From: Aliirhizobium wenxiniae
GTDB lineage: Bacteria > Pseudomonadota > Alphaproteobacteria > Rhizobiales > Rhizobiaceae
DNA: 64,000 bases
Direction of reading: 5' to 3'
NCBI RefSeq assembly: GCF_014201355.1
Contig: NZ_JACHEG010000004.1
Span: forward strand, 124,001-188,000
Below the pieces are notes generated by a model. It was not told the origin of the DNA, searched no databases, and saw only the letters and a program-made list of their open reading frames with translations. The position numbers were made by a program, and so were the translations under genes. This document shows, one piece after another, positions 17,176-27,463 of this stretch; position 1 is the first letter of the stretch; each line of letters opens with the position of its first letter.

Positions 17176-18675
17176 ATGGATATCTTCTCTAACCTCTGGC
17201 TCGGTGCTTCGACCGCCTTCATGCCGATGAACCTGTTTTATGGCTTTATCGGCTGCCTGCTCGGCACCGCGATCGGTGTCCTGCCGGGGCTAGGGCCGAC
17301 GGCCACGATCGCCATGCTGTTGCCGATCACCTTCGGCTTGCCGCCGGAATCGGCGCTGATCATGCTAGCTGGCATATTCTATGGTGCACAGTATGGCGGC
17401 TCGACCACGGCGATCCTGATCAATCTGCCGGGAGAAAGCTCCTCGGTTGTTACTGCAATCGATGGATATCAGATGGCGCGCAACGGCCGAGCCGGTGCGG
17501 CGCTTGCTACGGCGGCACTCGGTTCGTTTTTCGCCGGTACAGTGGCAACAATCCTTCTTGCTGTTGCCGCACCACCTCTAGCAGCCGTGGCACTGAATTT
17601 CGGGCCGGCGGAATATTTTTCGCTGATGGTGCTGGGACTCGTCGCTTCGGTTGCGCTTGCCAGTGGGTCGCTGTTGAAGGCATTTGCAATGATCGTCTTC
17701 GGATTGATCCTTGGCACGGTTGGCACAGATGTGGAGAGCGGCACGCCGCGTTATGTTTTTGATATTCCCGAACTCTATGACGGTTTGAACTTCGTTGCCG
17801 TTAGCATGGGTATCTTCGGGATCTGCGAAATCCTGCGCAACCTGGAAAGCGAGCACGAGCGTTCGGTGGGTGTGAAACGCGTCACCGGACTGATGCTGAC
17901 CAGACAGGATATCAAGCGGATCATCGCCCCCGTCCTTCGCGGCACGGCCCTCGGTTCCTTTCTCGGGGTCCTGCCTGGCGGTGGAGCGATGCTTGCCTCA
18001 TTCGCTTCCTATGCGATGGAAAAACGGATTTCCCCAAATCGCGCCGAATTCGGCAAAGGGGCGATCGAAGGCGTAGCAGCACCAGAATCCGCCAACAATG
18101 CCGGCGCACAGACCTCATTCATTCCGATGCTGACGCTCGGCATTCCCGGCAACCCGGTGATGGCGCTGATGGTCGGCGCAATGATCATACAGGGAATCAC
18201 CCCCGGTCCGAACGTCATCTCGGACGAACCGGCTCTGTTCTGGGGTATGATTGTTTCAATGTGGTCGGGCAACCTCATGCTTGTCATCCTCAACCTGCCG
18301 CTGATCGGGCTCTGGGTGAAAATGCTGACCGTGCCGTATCATCTACTCTTCCCTGCCATTATCGGCTTCTGCTGCATCGGCGCCTACAGCATCAACAACA
18401 GCGTCTTCGACGTATTCGTCATGGCGGGTTTCAGCGTCATCGGCTTTGCGCTCAGCAAAATGCGGTTCGAACCGGCGCCGTTGCTTCTGGGCTTCATTCT
18501 TGGGCCGATGCTGGAAGAGAATTTGCGCCGTGCGATGCTGATCAGCCAGGGCGATCCGTCGATTTTCGTGCGCAGCCCGCTCAGCCTTTCGCTTCTGATC
18601 TTCGCCGTCGTGGTTCTGGCGCTCGTGCTTTCGCCGAGCATCAGCCGCAAGCGCGAAGAGGCATTCACGGAGTAG
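17176..18675 (+). CDS. tctA: Tripartite tricarboxylate transporter large membrane subunit (TctA)
   Basis: 499 residues, typical TctA length, with ten to twelve membrane helices. Signatures are GVLPGLGPTATIAMLLPITF near residue 40, YGGSTTAILINLPGE, and VLPGGGAMLASFASYAMEK in the second half. It is the main secondary-transport channel, using the ion gradient and TctC for uptake. A TTG six bases before the chosen ATG is in frame but unnecessary. The stop is followed after six bases by the lyase gene. Confidence 0.92.
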   Translation: MDIFSNLWLGASTAFMPMNLFYGFIGCLLGTAIGVLPGLGPTATIAMLLPITFGLPPESALIMLAGIFYGAQYGGSTTAILINLPGESSSVVTAIDGYQMARNGRAGAALATAALGSFFAGTVATILLAVAAPPLAAVALNFGPAEYFSLMVLGLVASVALASGSLLKAFAMIVFGLILGTVGTDVESGTPRYVFDIPELYDGLNFVAVSMGIFGICEILRNLESEHERSVGVKRVTGLMLTRQDIKRIIAPVLRGTALGSFLGVLPGGGAMLASFASYAMEKRISPNRAEFGKGAIEGVAAPESANNAGAQTSFIPMLTLGIPGNPVMALMVGAMIIQGITPGPNVISDEPALFWGMIVSMWSGNLMLVILNLPLIGLWVKMLTVPYHLLFPAIIGFCCIGAYSINNSVFDVFVMAGFSVIGFALSKMRFEPAPLLLGFILGPMLEENLRRAMLISQGDPSIFVRSPLSLSLLIFAVVVLALVLSPSISRKREEAFTE

Positions 18676-18681
18676 GAGGCA

Positions 18682-19584
18682 ATGATGCAGGATCTGAAAT
18701 CCGCCCTTACCGGCATATCCGGCATTCTGGTCACGCCTTATGATCATAACGGCGATATCCTGCCGGCGCTGCAGGAGCCGATCATCGATCGGGCGATCGC
18801 CGCGGGCGTCCATATCATGGTCGCCAATGGCAATACCGGCGAGTTTTACGCCCTGACGCTCATCGAGGCGGAGGCAATGGTGCAATCCTCGGCCGAACAT
18901 GTGGCCGGCCGGGTGCCGCTGGTAGCCGGCGTCGGGCGAGGCATACGTGATGCCTGTCGGCTGGCATCCGTGTCGCGTCAAGCCGGCGCTTCGGCGCTGA
19001 TGGTCCATCAGCCACCGGATCCGTTTTCCTCCCCGCAAGGGTTTGTCGATTATGTGCGGGCGGTGGCGGATGCGGCAGATGGTTTGCCGATAGTGCTTTA
19101 TCTGCGCAACGATGCAATCGGCACAAAGGCGATTGCGGATCTTTGCGCGCTGCCCTCCGTCATCGGCGTCAAATGGGCAACGCCAAACCCCTTGAAACTA
19201 TCGGAAGCGATGGCGGCCTGCGATCCGGAGATCGTCTGGGTGGGCGGTCTGGCGGAAATCTGGGCACCGGTATTCTATGCGGTTGGTGCGAGAGGGTTCA
19301 CGTCCGGCCTCATCAATGTCTGGCCGCAAAGGTCAGTTGCCATTCATGCCGCGCTTGCGAGGGGCGACTATATGGGCGCCAACCGGCTGATCGACGGCAT
19401 GAAGGACTTCGAGTCGGTGCGGGCTGAAGAGATGAACGGGACGAATGTGACCGGAGTGAAGGCCGCGCTGGCCCTGATTGGGCATGATTGTGGCCCAGCA
19501 CGCCCGCCCTCGGCCTGGCCTTTGACGGAACGGCAGCAAGCAGCGCTTTCGGCTTTCATTTCAGGCAACGGAATCAGCTTCTGA
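18682..19584 (+). CDS. Dihydrodipicolinate synthase family protein, probable keto-deoxy sugar-acid dehydratase
   Basis: 300 residues, TIM-barrel NAL/DHDPS superfamily. The Schiff-base lysine is K164 in VIGVKWATPNP and the conserved tyrosine Y140 in PIVLYLRND; GNTGEFYAL replaces the usual GTTGE loop, as in keto-deoxy-sugar-acid enzymes. Members in such operons convert L-2-keto-3-deoxyarabonate or 5-keto-4-deoxyglucarate to 2-oxoglutarate semialdehyde. It sits between tctA (SD overlapping the tctA stop) and the IlvD/Edd dehydratase. It could serve both that route and the galactarate route; the exact substrate is not decided by sequence alone. Confidence 0.82.
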   Translation: MMQDLKSALTGISGILVTPYDHNGDILPALQEPIIDRAIAAGVHIMVANGNTGEFYALTLIEAEAMVQSSAEHVAGRVPLVAGVGRGIRDACRLASVSRQAGASALMVHQPPDPFSSPQGFVDYVRAVADAADGLPIVLYLRNDAIGTKAIADLCALPSVIGVKWATPNPLKLSEAMAACDPEIVWVGGLAEIWAPVFYAVGARGFTSGLINVWPQRSVAIHAALARGDYMGANRLIDGMKDFESVRAEEMNGTNVTGVKAALALIGHDCGPARPPSAWPLTERQQAALSAFISGNGISF

Positions 19585-19624
19585 TGAGCCGATTGGCAGC
19601 GCCTTATGGTGCGAGGAGTGAAGA

Positions 19625-21364
19625 ATGACGACCAGGAAAAAGACGTATGAGGAACTGCGCTCGGCGCGCTGGATGATGCCGGACGACCAGCGGTCGTTCG
19701 GCCATCGGTCGCGGACCATGCAGATGGGCTATGCGCCGGAGGACTGGGAAGGTCGGCCGATCATTGCGATCATCAACACATGGTCGGATGCGCAGCCCTG
19801 CCACATGCACTTTCGCGAACGGGCTGAATGGGTGAAGCGCGGTGTCTTGCAGGCGGGTGGCTTTCCGATGGAACTGCCGGCGCTGTCACTCTCTGAAAAT
19901 TTCGTCAAACCGACGACCATGCTCTATCGCAACATGCTGGCAATGGAGACAGAGGAATTGCTCAGATCGCACCCGATTGATGGTGCGGTGCTGATGGGTG
20001 GTTGTGACAAGACCACGCCGGGACTGGTCATGGGCGCGGTGTCGATGGGATTGCCTTTCATCTACCTGCCGGCCGGGCCGATGCTGCGCGGTAATTATGC
20101 CGGAAAGGCTCTGGGCTCCGGCACAGACGGCTTCAAATATTGGGACGAACGGCGGGCCGGAACGATTTCAAAGGAGGAATGGCAGGGGATCGAAGGCGGT
20201 ATCGCTCGCAGCTACGGCCATTGCATGACCATGGGCACAGCGTCCACGATGACGGCGATTGCCGAGGCGATGGGACTCACCTTGCCGAATGCTTCGTCCA
20301 TTCCGGCCGCCGATGCCAACCACCAGCGCATGTCGGCCACCTGTGGCCGGCGGATCGTCGAGATGGTGTGGGAGGATCTGACGCCCGAAAAGGTGATCAC
20401 GCCGGCTGCTGTCAACAACGCCGTCACAGTGGCGATGGCGACGGGCTGTTCGACCAATGCGATCATCCACCTGATCGCCATGGCGCGCCGCGCGGGCGTG
20501 CCGCTGAAACTCGATGATCTTGACCTGATCGGCCGCACGACGCCGGTTATCGCAAACATCCGTCCCTCCGGCACGACCTATCTGATGGAGGATTTCTTCT
20601 ATGCCGGGGGTTTGCGGGCGCTGATGAAGCAGCTTGGCGACAAGCTGGATCCGACCGCTATCACCGTTACAGGCAAGCCGCTCACGGATGGGCTGGATGA
20701 TGCGAAGATCTGGAACGAGGATGTCATCCGGCCGCTGTCCAACCCCGTCTATCACGAAGGGTCGCTGGCTGTCTTGAAGGGCAATCTTTGTCCGGATGGA
20801 GCCGTGATTAAGCCCGCGGCCTGCGATCCGAAATTTCACCGGCACCAGGGTCCGGCATTGGTAGCGGACAGCTATCCGGAACTGAAGAAAATTATCGATG
20901 ATCCCGATTATCCACTGACGCCGGAGACGGTGCTGGTGCTGCGCAATGCCGGGCCGCAGGGCGGACCGGGAATGCCGGAATGGGGGATGATCCCGATGCC
21001 GAAGGCGCTTTTGAAACTCGGCCTGCGAGACATGGTGCGGATTTCCGATGCCCGCATGTCGGGAACGAGTTTCGGGGCCTGCGTGCTGCATGCCGCACCG
21101 GAAGCCTTTGTCGGCGGGCCGCTGGCCCTGTTGAAAACCGGAGATATGGTGGAGCTCGACATTCCGGCCCGCAGCCTCAACATGCTCGTCCCGGATGATG
21201 AACTGGCGGCACGCAAGGCTGCCTGGGTACCACCCGAGCCACTCTACGAGCGGGGCTACGGCTTTATGTTCACCAAACATATCGAACAGGCAGACAAGGG
21301 CTGTGATTTCGATTTTCTGAAGACAGAATTCGGTGCCAAAGTGTCTGAGCCGGTGATCAATTAA
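19625..21364 (+). CDS. IlvD/Edd family sugar-acid dehydratase (L-arabinonate dehydratase-like)
   Basis: 579 residues, the same length as the characterised Rhizobium L-arabinonate dehydratase. The three cysteines expected to hold its [2Fe-2S] cluster are C59 (NTWSDAQPC), C127 (GGCDKT) and C200 (RSYGHC), matching the positions I recall for that enzyme. The C-terminal RISDARMSGTSFG holds the catalytic serine. Branched-chain IlvD enzymes have other lengths and contexts, so a sugar-acid substrate such as L-arabinonate or a stereoisomer is more likely. It is the last gene of the LacI-regulated operon. Confidence 0.85.
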   Translation: MTTRKKTYEELRSARWMMPDDQRSFGHRSRTMQMGYAPEDWEGRPIIAIINTWSDAQPCHMHFRERAEWVKRGVLQAGGFPMELPALSLSENFVKPTTMLYRNMLAMETEELLRSHPIDGAVLMGGCDKTTPGLVMGAVSMGLPFIYLPAGPMLRGNYAGKALGSGTDGFKYWDERRAGTISKEEWQGIEGGIARSYGHCMTMGTASTMTAIAEAMGLTLPNASSIPAADANHQRMSATCGRRIVEMVWEDLTPEKVITPAAVNNAVTVAMATGCSTNAIIHLIAMARRAGVPLKLDDLDLIGRTTPVIANIRPSGTTYLMEDFFYAGGLRALMKQLGDKLDPTAITVTGKPLTDGLDDAKIWNEDVIRPLSNPVYHEGSLAVLKGNLCPDGAVIKPAACDPKFHRHQGPALVADSYPELKKIIDDPDYPLTPETVLVLRNAGPQGGPGMPEWGMIPMPKALLKLGLRDMVRISDARMSGTSFGACVLHAAPEAFVGGPLALLKTGDMVELDIPARSLNMLVPDDELAARKAAWVPPEPLYERGYGFMFTKHIEQADKGCDFDFLKTEFGAKVSEPVIN

Positions 21365-21375
21365 GCAAGCGTTGA

Positions 21376-21394
21376 GGGGGGCGAAATGCCCCCC
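21376..21394. terminator. GC-rich hairpin between convergent genes
   Basis: GGGGGGC (21376-21382) pairs with GCCCCCC (21388-21394) around a gaaat loop, 11 bases after the dehydratase stop and 50 bases from the hutF stop. No T-run lies on either side, so it is a terminator-like hairpin of uncertain efficiency. Confidence 0.4.
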
Positions 21395-21444
21395 GTAGTG
21401 CGTCTCATGTTCAGGCCCAGCGCAAAGTCGCCTTCAATCGTCGC

Positions 21445-22806
21445 TTAACCGCCAAGCAGGGCCTGCATTGTTTTTGCGAAGTGTGTCCGGATCTTGTCTC
21501 TTGCAACGTGCCGGCCTTTGACGACCTTCTTTTTGCCTGCAGCCCAGACACTGTCGACTGTGACATCTCCACCAAAAATCCAGTTATCAAGCAGGCTGTC
21601 CTCCGCGAGATAGAGCGCATTGCCGGTATCAAGAGCAACGATATCGGCAGGAGCGCCGCTGACCAGCCCCGCCTTCGCGGCAAGAGCCTGCGCCCCGCCA
21701 TAAATAGCCGCGTCGAAAAGGCGGCGACCGGTTGATCCGTTCGGTGCTGCAATGACGTTGCGGGCGCGATGGGCGAGGCGCTGCGAATATTCAAGCTGTC
21801 GCAATTCGCCCGGCAGCGAGATCTGCACGTTGCTGTCCGATCCGACGCCGAGGCGACCACCTTTCGCAAGGAATGCGGAGGCTGCAAAGGTGCCGTCGCC
21901 TAGATTGGCTTCTGTGATCGGGCAGAGGCCCGCCACCGCGCCGCTCACCGCCATATTCGTCACTTCCTGATCGGTCAGATGGGTGGCGTGGATCAGACAC
22001 CAGCGATCATCGACCGGCGCATGATCCAGCAGCCACTCGACCGGGCGCGCGCCGGACCAGGCGATGCAATCCTCCACTTCCTTCGTCTGTTCGGCGACAT
22101 GAATATGCACAGGACCGCCTTCGGCCAAGGGCAGAATAGCGGTCAGTTCGTCGGGTGTTGCGGCGCGCAGGCTGTGCGGTGCTATGCCGAGCTGCATGCC
22201 GGGAAGCGACGCCTGCATCTTCCGGCAGGCGTCCATCAGCCGGCCAAAACTCTCGATCGAATTGATGAAACGGCGCTGGCCGTCGATCGGCTTCTGCCCG
22301 CCAAAACCCGAATGCGCGTAAAAGACTGGCAACAGCGTCAGGCCGATACCTGTCTGCGAACTTGCAGCGCCAATCCGCTCCGCATGTTCGGCAATGTTGG
22401 CATAATGTGAGCCGTCACGACCGTGATGCAGATAGTGGAACTCGCCGACGCGGCAGAAACCGGCTTCGAGCATTTCCATATAGAGCTGTGCCGCAACCGC
22501 CTCGATCTGTTCCGGCGTCATCTGCAGGGCAAACCGATACATCAGGACACGCCAGCTCCAGAAGCTGTCGTCACTGGGCCCGCGAAGTTCGGCGAGGCCG
22601 GACATGGCGCGCTGGAAGGCATGGCTGTGCAGATTGCTCATGGCCGGGACGAGAACCGAATGCCGCTCGTCGGTCGCCTCGGCGTCCACTCCGATATCGA
22701 TATTCGAGATCATCCCGCCCGTCACCGAGATACGCACATTGGAGGCCCATCCCTGCGGCAGGAGAGCTGAGCCTGCATGAAGCGTCGAAGCAGCCGAATT
22801 GGTCAT
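21445..22806 (-). CDS. hutF: Formimidoylglutamate deiminase (HutF)
   Basis: 453 residues from the ATG at 22806; the longer frame upstream would run through the operator. It is an amidohydrolase with metal ligands H60 and H62 in NLHSHAFQRAMSG, a glutamate and histidine in HIHVAEQ, and aspartate in GVGSDSNVQ. It deiminates N-formimidoyl-L-glutamate to N-formylglutamate and ammonia, the bacterial five-step histidine route. It diverges from hutIHUD across 117 bases holding a HutC-like site. The next enzyme, HutG, is not in the window. Confidence 0.92.
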   Translation of the reverse strand: MTNSAASTLHAGSALLPQGWASNVRISVTGGMISNIDIGVDAEATDERHSVLVPAMSNLHSHAFQRAMSGLAELRGPSDDSFWSWRVLMYRFALQMTPEQIEAVAAQLYMEMLEAGFCRVGEFHYLHHGRDGSHYANIAEHAERIGAASSQTGIGLTLLPVFYAHSGFGGQKPIDGQRRFINSIESFGRLMDACRKMQASLPGMQLGIAPHSLRAATPDELTAILPLAEGGPVHIHVAEQTKEVEDCIAWSGARPVEWLLDHAPVDDRWCLIHATHLTDQEVTNMAVSGAVAGLCPITEANLGDGTFAASAFLAKGGRLGVGSDSNVQISLPGELRQLEYSQRLAHRARNVIAAPNGSTGRRLFDAAIYGGAQALAAKAGLVSGAPADIVALDTGNALYLAEDSLLDNWIFGGDVTVDSVWAAGKKKVVKGRHVARDKIRTHFAKTMQALLGG

Positions 22807-22884
22807 GATTGCCGGTCCGTCGTTGGATTGTCTGATCACGGGTGTATCGTCGGGTGAAAGAACATGCTTGCCAAGATGATCATT

Positions 22885-22896
22885 ATGTATATACAT
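22885..22896. promoter_or_regulatory. HutC-like operator
   Basis: A perfect palindrome, ATGTATATACAT, whose TGTATATACA core matches operators known for HutC, the urocanate-responsive GntR repressor of hut operons. It lies 28 bases before hutI and 79 bases before hutF, placed to control both divergent units. The hutC gene itself is outside the window. Confidence 0.68.
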
Positions 22897-22923
22897 GTTT
22901 ACCCATAATGAAAGGCGCAATCA

Positions 22924-24213
22924 ATGTGCGGGAACGAAAACTTGGGCAGTGTTTCTTCCGTTCATCCCGGCGTTCACACGGGCATCACCGTGTGGACAAA
23001 CGCGCATCTGGCGACCCTTGCCGAGGGCGCGCAGGGGCTTGGCATCATCGAAAATGGTGCGGTTGCGGCAAGCGACGGACGGATCGTCTTTGTCGGCGCG
23101 CAAGCCGATCTCCCTGCGGATTTGAAGGATGCCGCCTCGATCATCGATTGCGAGGGGCGCTGGATCACGCCGGGCCTGATCGACTGCCATACGCATATTA
23201 TCTTCGGCGGTGACCGCGCGATGGAATTCGAGATGCGGCTGGAAGGCGCGACTTATGAGGAAGTAGCGCGCGCAGGCGGCGGCATAGTTTCCTCCGTCAA
23301 GGCAACCAATGCGCTTTCCGTCGAAGGATTGGTCGCAGCAGCTCTACCGCGCGTCGACACCCTGCTAGCCGAAGGTGTCTCGACGCTTGAGATCAAGTCA
23401 GGTTACGGGCTTTCGATCGAAGGCGAACTCAACATGTTGCGCGCCGCGCGTGCGCTGGAAAAACTTCGGCCGGTCCGCGTCGTGACTTCCTATCTCGCGG
23501 CTCATGCAACACCTGTCGAATACAAGGGCCGCAACGGCGACTATATCACCGATATCGTGCTGCCCGGCATGGACAAGGCCCATGCGGAAGGCCTGATCGA
23601 TGCTGTCGATGGTTTTTGCGAGGGCATTGCCTTTTCGGTCGATGAGATGGTCCGTGTCTTCGATCATGCCAAGGCGCTCGGCATCCCAGTAAAGCTCCAT
23701 GCCGAACAGCTGTCGAATCTCGGTGGGGCGAGGATGGCGGCGTCCTATGGCGCGCTGTCTGCCGACCACCTGGAATATCTCGATGCCGAAGGCGCTGCGG
23801 CCATGGCCGAAGCCGGCACGGTGGCTGTGATCCTGCCCGGCGCCTTCTACGCCATCAATGAAACCCGAAAGCCGCCGATCCAGTCGCTGCGCGATGCCGG
23901 CGTCAAGATCGCAATTGCCACCGACTGCAATCCCGGCACGTCTCCGCTGACCTCTCTTCTTCTGACGATGAACATGTCGGCAACCCTGTTTCGCCTGACG
24001 GTCGACGAATGTATTGTCGGCGCCACGCGCGAGGCGGCGCGTGCGCTGGGCCTTCTAGGGCAAACAGGAACGCTGGAAGTCGGCAAGTCCGCCGATCTTG
24101 CCATCTGGAATATTCTGCGCCCTGCGGAGCTCGTCTACCGCATCGGCTTCAATCCGCTCCATTCCCGCATCTTCAAAGGCCAGACCATCAGGGGCCAGCA
24201 GGTATCCGCATGA
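22924..24213 (+). CDS. hutI: Imidazolonepropionase (HutI)
   Basis: 429 residues. Metal-binding H89-x-H91 lies in [10 protein letters not shown], followed by [18 protein letters not shown] and [12 protein letters not shown], all HutI signatures. It opens the ring of 4-imidazolone-5-propionate to formimidoylglutamate. The gene overlaps hutH by ATGA, so the two are coupled. It is the first gene of the plus-strand hut unit. Confidence 0.95.
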   Translation: MCGNENLGSVSSVHPGVHTGITVWTNAHLATLAEGAQGLGIIENGAVAASDGRIVFVGAQADLPADLKDAASIIDCEGRWITPGLIDCHTHIIFGGDRAMEFEMRLEGATYEEVARAGGGIVSSVKATNALSVEGLVAAALPRVDTLLAEGVSTLEIKSGYGLSIEGELNMLRAARALEKLRPVRVVTSYLAAHATPVEYKGRNGDYITDIVLPGMDKAHAEGLIDAVDGFCEGIAFSVDEMVRVFDHAKALGIPVKLHAEQLSNLGGARMAASYGALSADHLEYLDAEGAAAMAEAGTVAVILPGAFYAINETRKPPIQSLRDAGVKIAIATDCNPGTSPLTSLLLTMNMSATLFRLTVDECIVGATREAARALGLLGQTGTLEVGKSADLAIWNILRPAELVYRIGFNPLHSRIFKGQTIRGQQVSA

Positions 24214-25745
24214 CGATCACGCTTCATCCGGGCAGCGTCCCGCTTGCCGATCTCGCCAATATCTATTGGAACAACGAGCCGGCCGTCCTCGACCGCTCCT
24301 TCGATGCGGGCATCGAAAAAGGCGCCCGTCGCATCGCCGAGATCGCGGCCGGCAATGCGCCGGTCTATGGTATCAATACAGGCTTCGGCAAACTGGCCTC
24401 GATCAAGATCGACAGCGCCGATCTTGCCACGCTGCAGCGCAATCTCATCCTGTCGCATTGCTGCGGGATCGGCGCTCCCCTGCCGGAAAACGTCGTGCGG
24501 CTGATCATGGCGCTGAAGCTGATCTCGCTCGGTCGCGGCGCGTCCGGCGTCCGGCTGGATCTGGTGCGCCTGATCGAGGGCATGCTGGAAAAGGGCGTCA
24601 TCCCGGTCATCCCTGAAAAAGGTTCGGTCGGCGCTTCCGGCGACCTTGCACCGCTTGCCCATATGGCAGCCTCGATGATGGGCGAGGGCGAGGCCTTTTT
24701 CGATGGCGAACGGATGGCTTCCGCCGATGCGCTTGCCAAGGCGGATCTGGCACCGGTCGTTCTCGCCGCCAAGGAAGGGTTGGCGCTGATCAACGGCACG
24801 CAGACTTCGACGGCGCTGGCGCTTGCCGGCCTGTTTCGCGCCCATCGCGCCGCCCAGACCGCGCTTGTGACGGGGGCATTGTCCACCGATGCGGCCATGG
24901 GGTCTTCCGCCCCGTTCCATCCGGACATCCATACGCTGCGCGGCCACAAGGGCCAGATCGATGCCGGTGCGGCACTGCGCCAGCTGCTGACCGGTTCCGA
25001 AATCCGTGAAAGCCATATCGAAGGCGACGAGCGTGTGCAGGATCCTTATTGCATCCGCTGCCAGCCGCAGGTGGATGGCGCCTGCCTCGACCTGTTGCGC
25101 CAGGTTGCCCGCACGCTGGAAATCGAAGCCAATGCGGTGACCGACAATCCGCTGGTTCTTTCCGATAACGAAGTCGTTTCGGGCGGCAATTTCCATGCGG
25201 AACCGGTCGCCTTCGCCGCCGACCAGACGGCGCTTGCCATCTGCGAAATCGGAGCGATCGCCCAGCGCCGTGTAGCGCTTCTGGTCGACCCGGCCCTGTC
25301 CTACGGGCTGCCGGCATTTCTCTCGAAGAAGCCGGGCCTGAATTCCGGTTTGATGATCGCCGAAGTCACCTCTGCGGCATTGATGAGCGAAAACAAGCAG
25401 ATGTCGCATCCGGCGTCCGTGGATTCGACGCCGACATCGGCCAATCAGGAAGATCATGTTTCCATGGCCTGCCACGGAGCACGCCGGCTGCTGGCGATGA
25501 CCGAAAACCTGTTCGGCATTCTCGGCATCGAGGCGCTTGCCGCGGTTCAGGGCGTCGAGCTGCGCGGCCCGTTGAAGACCAGCCCGGAACTGCAGAAGGC
25601 CGCCGGCGTGCTGCGCTCTGCCGTGCCGTCGCTCGAAGACGATCGTTACATGGCGCCGGATCTTGCTGCCGCGAGTGCGCTTGTCGCAAGCGGTGCGCTC
25701 GCCTCTGCCATCTCTCCCGGCATCCTGCCGGTACTCGACATCTGA
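24210..25745 (+). CDS. hutH: Histidine ammonia-lyase (HutH)
   Basis: 511 residues from the ATG at 24210 that overlaps the hutI stop. The MIO prosthetic group forms from A142-S143-G144 in [15 protein letters not shown], and the catalytic tyrosine is Y53 in [11 protein letters not shown]. It converts L-histidine to trans-urocanate and ammonia. Length and motifs are complete. Confidence 0.96.
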   Translation: MTITLHPGSVPLADLANIYWNNEPAVLDRSFDAGIEKGARRIAEIAAGNAPVYGINTGFGKLASIKIDSADLATLQRNLILSHCCGIGAPLPENVVRLIMALKLISLGRGASGVRLDLVRLIEGMLEKGVIPVIPEKGSVGASGDLAPLAHMAASMMGEGEAFFDGERMASADALAKADLAPVVLAAKEGLALINGTQTSTALALAGLFRAHRAAQTALVTGALSTDAAMGSSAPFHPDIHTLRGHKGQIDAGAALRQLLTGSEIRESHIEGDERVQDPYCIRCQPQVDGACLDLLRQVARTLEIEANAVTDNPLVLSDNEVVSGGNFHAEPVAFAADQTALAICEIGAIAQRRVALLVDPALSYGLPAFLSKKPGLNSGLMIAEVTSAALMSENKQMSHPASVDSTPTSANQEDHVSMACHGARRLLAMTENLFGILGIEALAAVQGVELRGPLKTSPELQKAAGVLRSAVPSLEDDRYMAPDLAAASALVASGALASAISPGILPVLDI

Positions 25746-25773
25746 TTGCAAAAGAACAACGGGAACAGAAGTC

Positions 25774-27459
25774 ATGACCAATCCGCGCCACAACATTCGC
25801 GACGTCCGGTCCCCGCGGGGATCAGAACTCAATGCCAGGAGCTGGACGACGGAAGCGCCGCTTCGCATGCTGATGAACAATCTCGACCCAGACGTGGCCG
25901 AGAACCCGCATGAACTGGTCGTCTACGGCGGCATCGGCCGGGCGGCGCGCACCTGGGACGATTTTGACAAGATCGCTGCGACGCTGAAGACGTTGACGGA
26001 AGAAGAGACTCTGCTCGTACAATCCGGCAAGCCGGTCGGCGTGTTCCGTACCCACAAGGACGCGCCGCGTGTGCTGATCGCCAATTCCAACCTTGTGCCG
26101 CATTGGGCGACCTGGGACCATTTTAACGAACTGGATAAGAAGGGTCTGGCCATGTATGGCCAGATGACCGCCGGTTCGTGGATCTATATCGGCACGCAGG
26201 GCATCGTTCAGGGCACCTACGAGACCTTCGTCGAGGCCGGCCGCCAGCATTATGACGGCAACCTCAAGGGCAAGTGGATCCTGACCGGCGGCCTCGGCGG
26301 CATGGGCGGCGCCCAGCCGCTTGCAGCCGTCATGGCCGGCGCCTGCTGCCTTGCGGTGGAATGCGACGAAACCCGCATCGATTTCCGCCTGCGCACCCGT
26401 TATGTCGATGCCAAGGCGAAGACGTTGGATGAGGCGCTTGCTATGATCGCCGAATGGACGGCGAAGGGCGAGGCGAAATCTGTCGGCCTGCTCGGTAATG
26501 CCGCCGAGATATTTCCGGAACTGGTCAAGCGCATGCAGGCGGGCGGGCCACGACCCGATATCGTTACCGACCAGACCTCGGCGCATGACCCACGCAACGG
26601 TTACCTGCCGATCGGCTGGACCGTGGAGGAGGCCAAGGCCAAGCGCGAAAGCGATCCGAAATCGGTCGAAATCGCCGCTCGCGCCTCGATGAAGGCGCAT
26701 GTGGAAGCCATGGTCGCCTTCTGGGATGCCGGTGTGCCGACGCTCGATTACGGCAACAATATCCGTCAGGTCGCCAAGGATGAAGGCCTGGAAAATGCCT
26801 TCGCCTTCCCCGGTTTTGTCCCTGCCTATATCCGCCCGCTTTTCTGCCGCGGCATCGGTCCGTTCCGCTGGGCGGCTCTTTCCGGTGATCCGGAGGATAT
26901 CTACAAGACCGACGCCAAGGTGAAGGAACTGCTGCCGGACAATAAGCATCTGCACAACTGGCTGGACATGGCAAAGGACCGCATCGCCTTTCAAGGCCTA
27001 CCGGCACGCATCTGCTGGGTGGGCCTCGGCGACCGTCACAAGCTAGGCCTCGCATTCAATGAAATGGTCCGCAACGGCGAGCTTTCTGCCCCGGTTGTCA
27101 TCGGCCGCGACCACCTCGATTCCGGCTCGGTCGCCTCGCCGAACCGTGAGACGGAAGCGATGAAGGACGGTTCGGACGCCGTCTCCGACTGGCCGCTGCT
27201 GAACGCGCTTCTCAACACCGCTTCGGGCGCCACCTGGGTGTCGCTGCATCATGGTGGCGGCGTCGGCATGGGCTATTCGCAGCATTCCGGCATGGTGATC
27301 TGCGCCGATGGTTCGGAAGATGCCGACCGTCGTCTGGAGCGCGTTTTGTGGAACGACCCGGCGACCGGTGTCATGCGCCATGCGGATGCAGGATATGAGA
27401 TCGCCGTTGAATGCGCGACCGAAAAGGGCCTTCGTTTGCCTGGCATCCTCGGGAGCTGA
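25774..27459 (+). CDS. hutU: Urocanate hydratase (HutU)
   Basis: 561 residues from the ATG at 25774; the frame upstream lies inside hutH. The NAD-binding glycine-rich loop [10 protein letters not shown] is at 171-180 and the conserved [22 protein letters not shown] near 460. It hydrates urocanate to imidazolonepropionate, with NAD+ as electrophile. It starts 28 bases after hutH and is followed after four bases by hutD. Confidence 0.96.
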   Translation: MTNPRHNIRDVRSPRGSELNARSWTTEAPLRMLMNNLDPDVAENPHELVVYGGIGRAARTWDDFDKIAATLKTLTEEETLLVQSGKPVGVFRTHKDAPRVLIANSNLVPHWATWDHFNELDKKGLAMYGQMTAGSWIYIGTQGIVQGTYETFVEAGRQHYDGNLKGKWILTGGLGGMGGAQPLAAVMAGACCLAVECDETRIDFRLRTRYVDAKAKTLDEALAMIAEWTAKGEAKSVGLLGNAAEIFPELVKRMQAGGPRPDIVTDQTSAHDPRNGYLPIGWTVEEAKAKRESDPKSVEIAARASMKAHVEAMVAFWDAGVPTLDYGNNIRQVAKDEGLENAFAFPGFVPAYIRPLFCRGIGPFRWAALSGDPEDIYKTDAKVKELLPDNKHLHNWLDMAKDRIAFQGLPARICWVGLGDRHKLGLAFNEMVRNGELSAPVVIGRDHLDSGSVASPNRETEAMKDGSDAVSDWPLLNALLNTASGATWVSLHHGGGVGMGYSQHSGMVICADGSEDADRRLERVLWNDPATGVMRHADAGYEIAVECATEKGLRLPGILGS

Positions 27460-27463
27460 GCCG

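Noticed and set aside
24135..25880. 581-codon open frame antisense to hutH
   Set aside because: hutH on the plus strand has all catalytic motifs; the antisense product has no recognisable domain.
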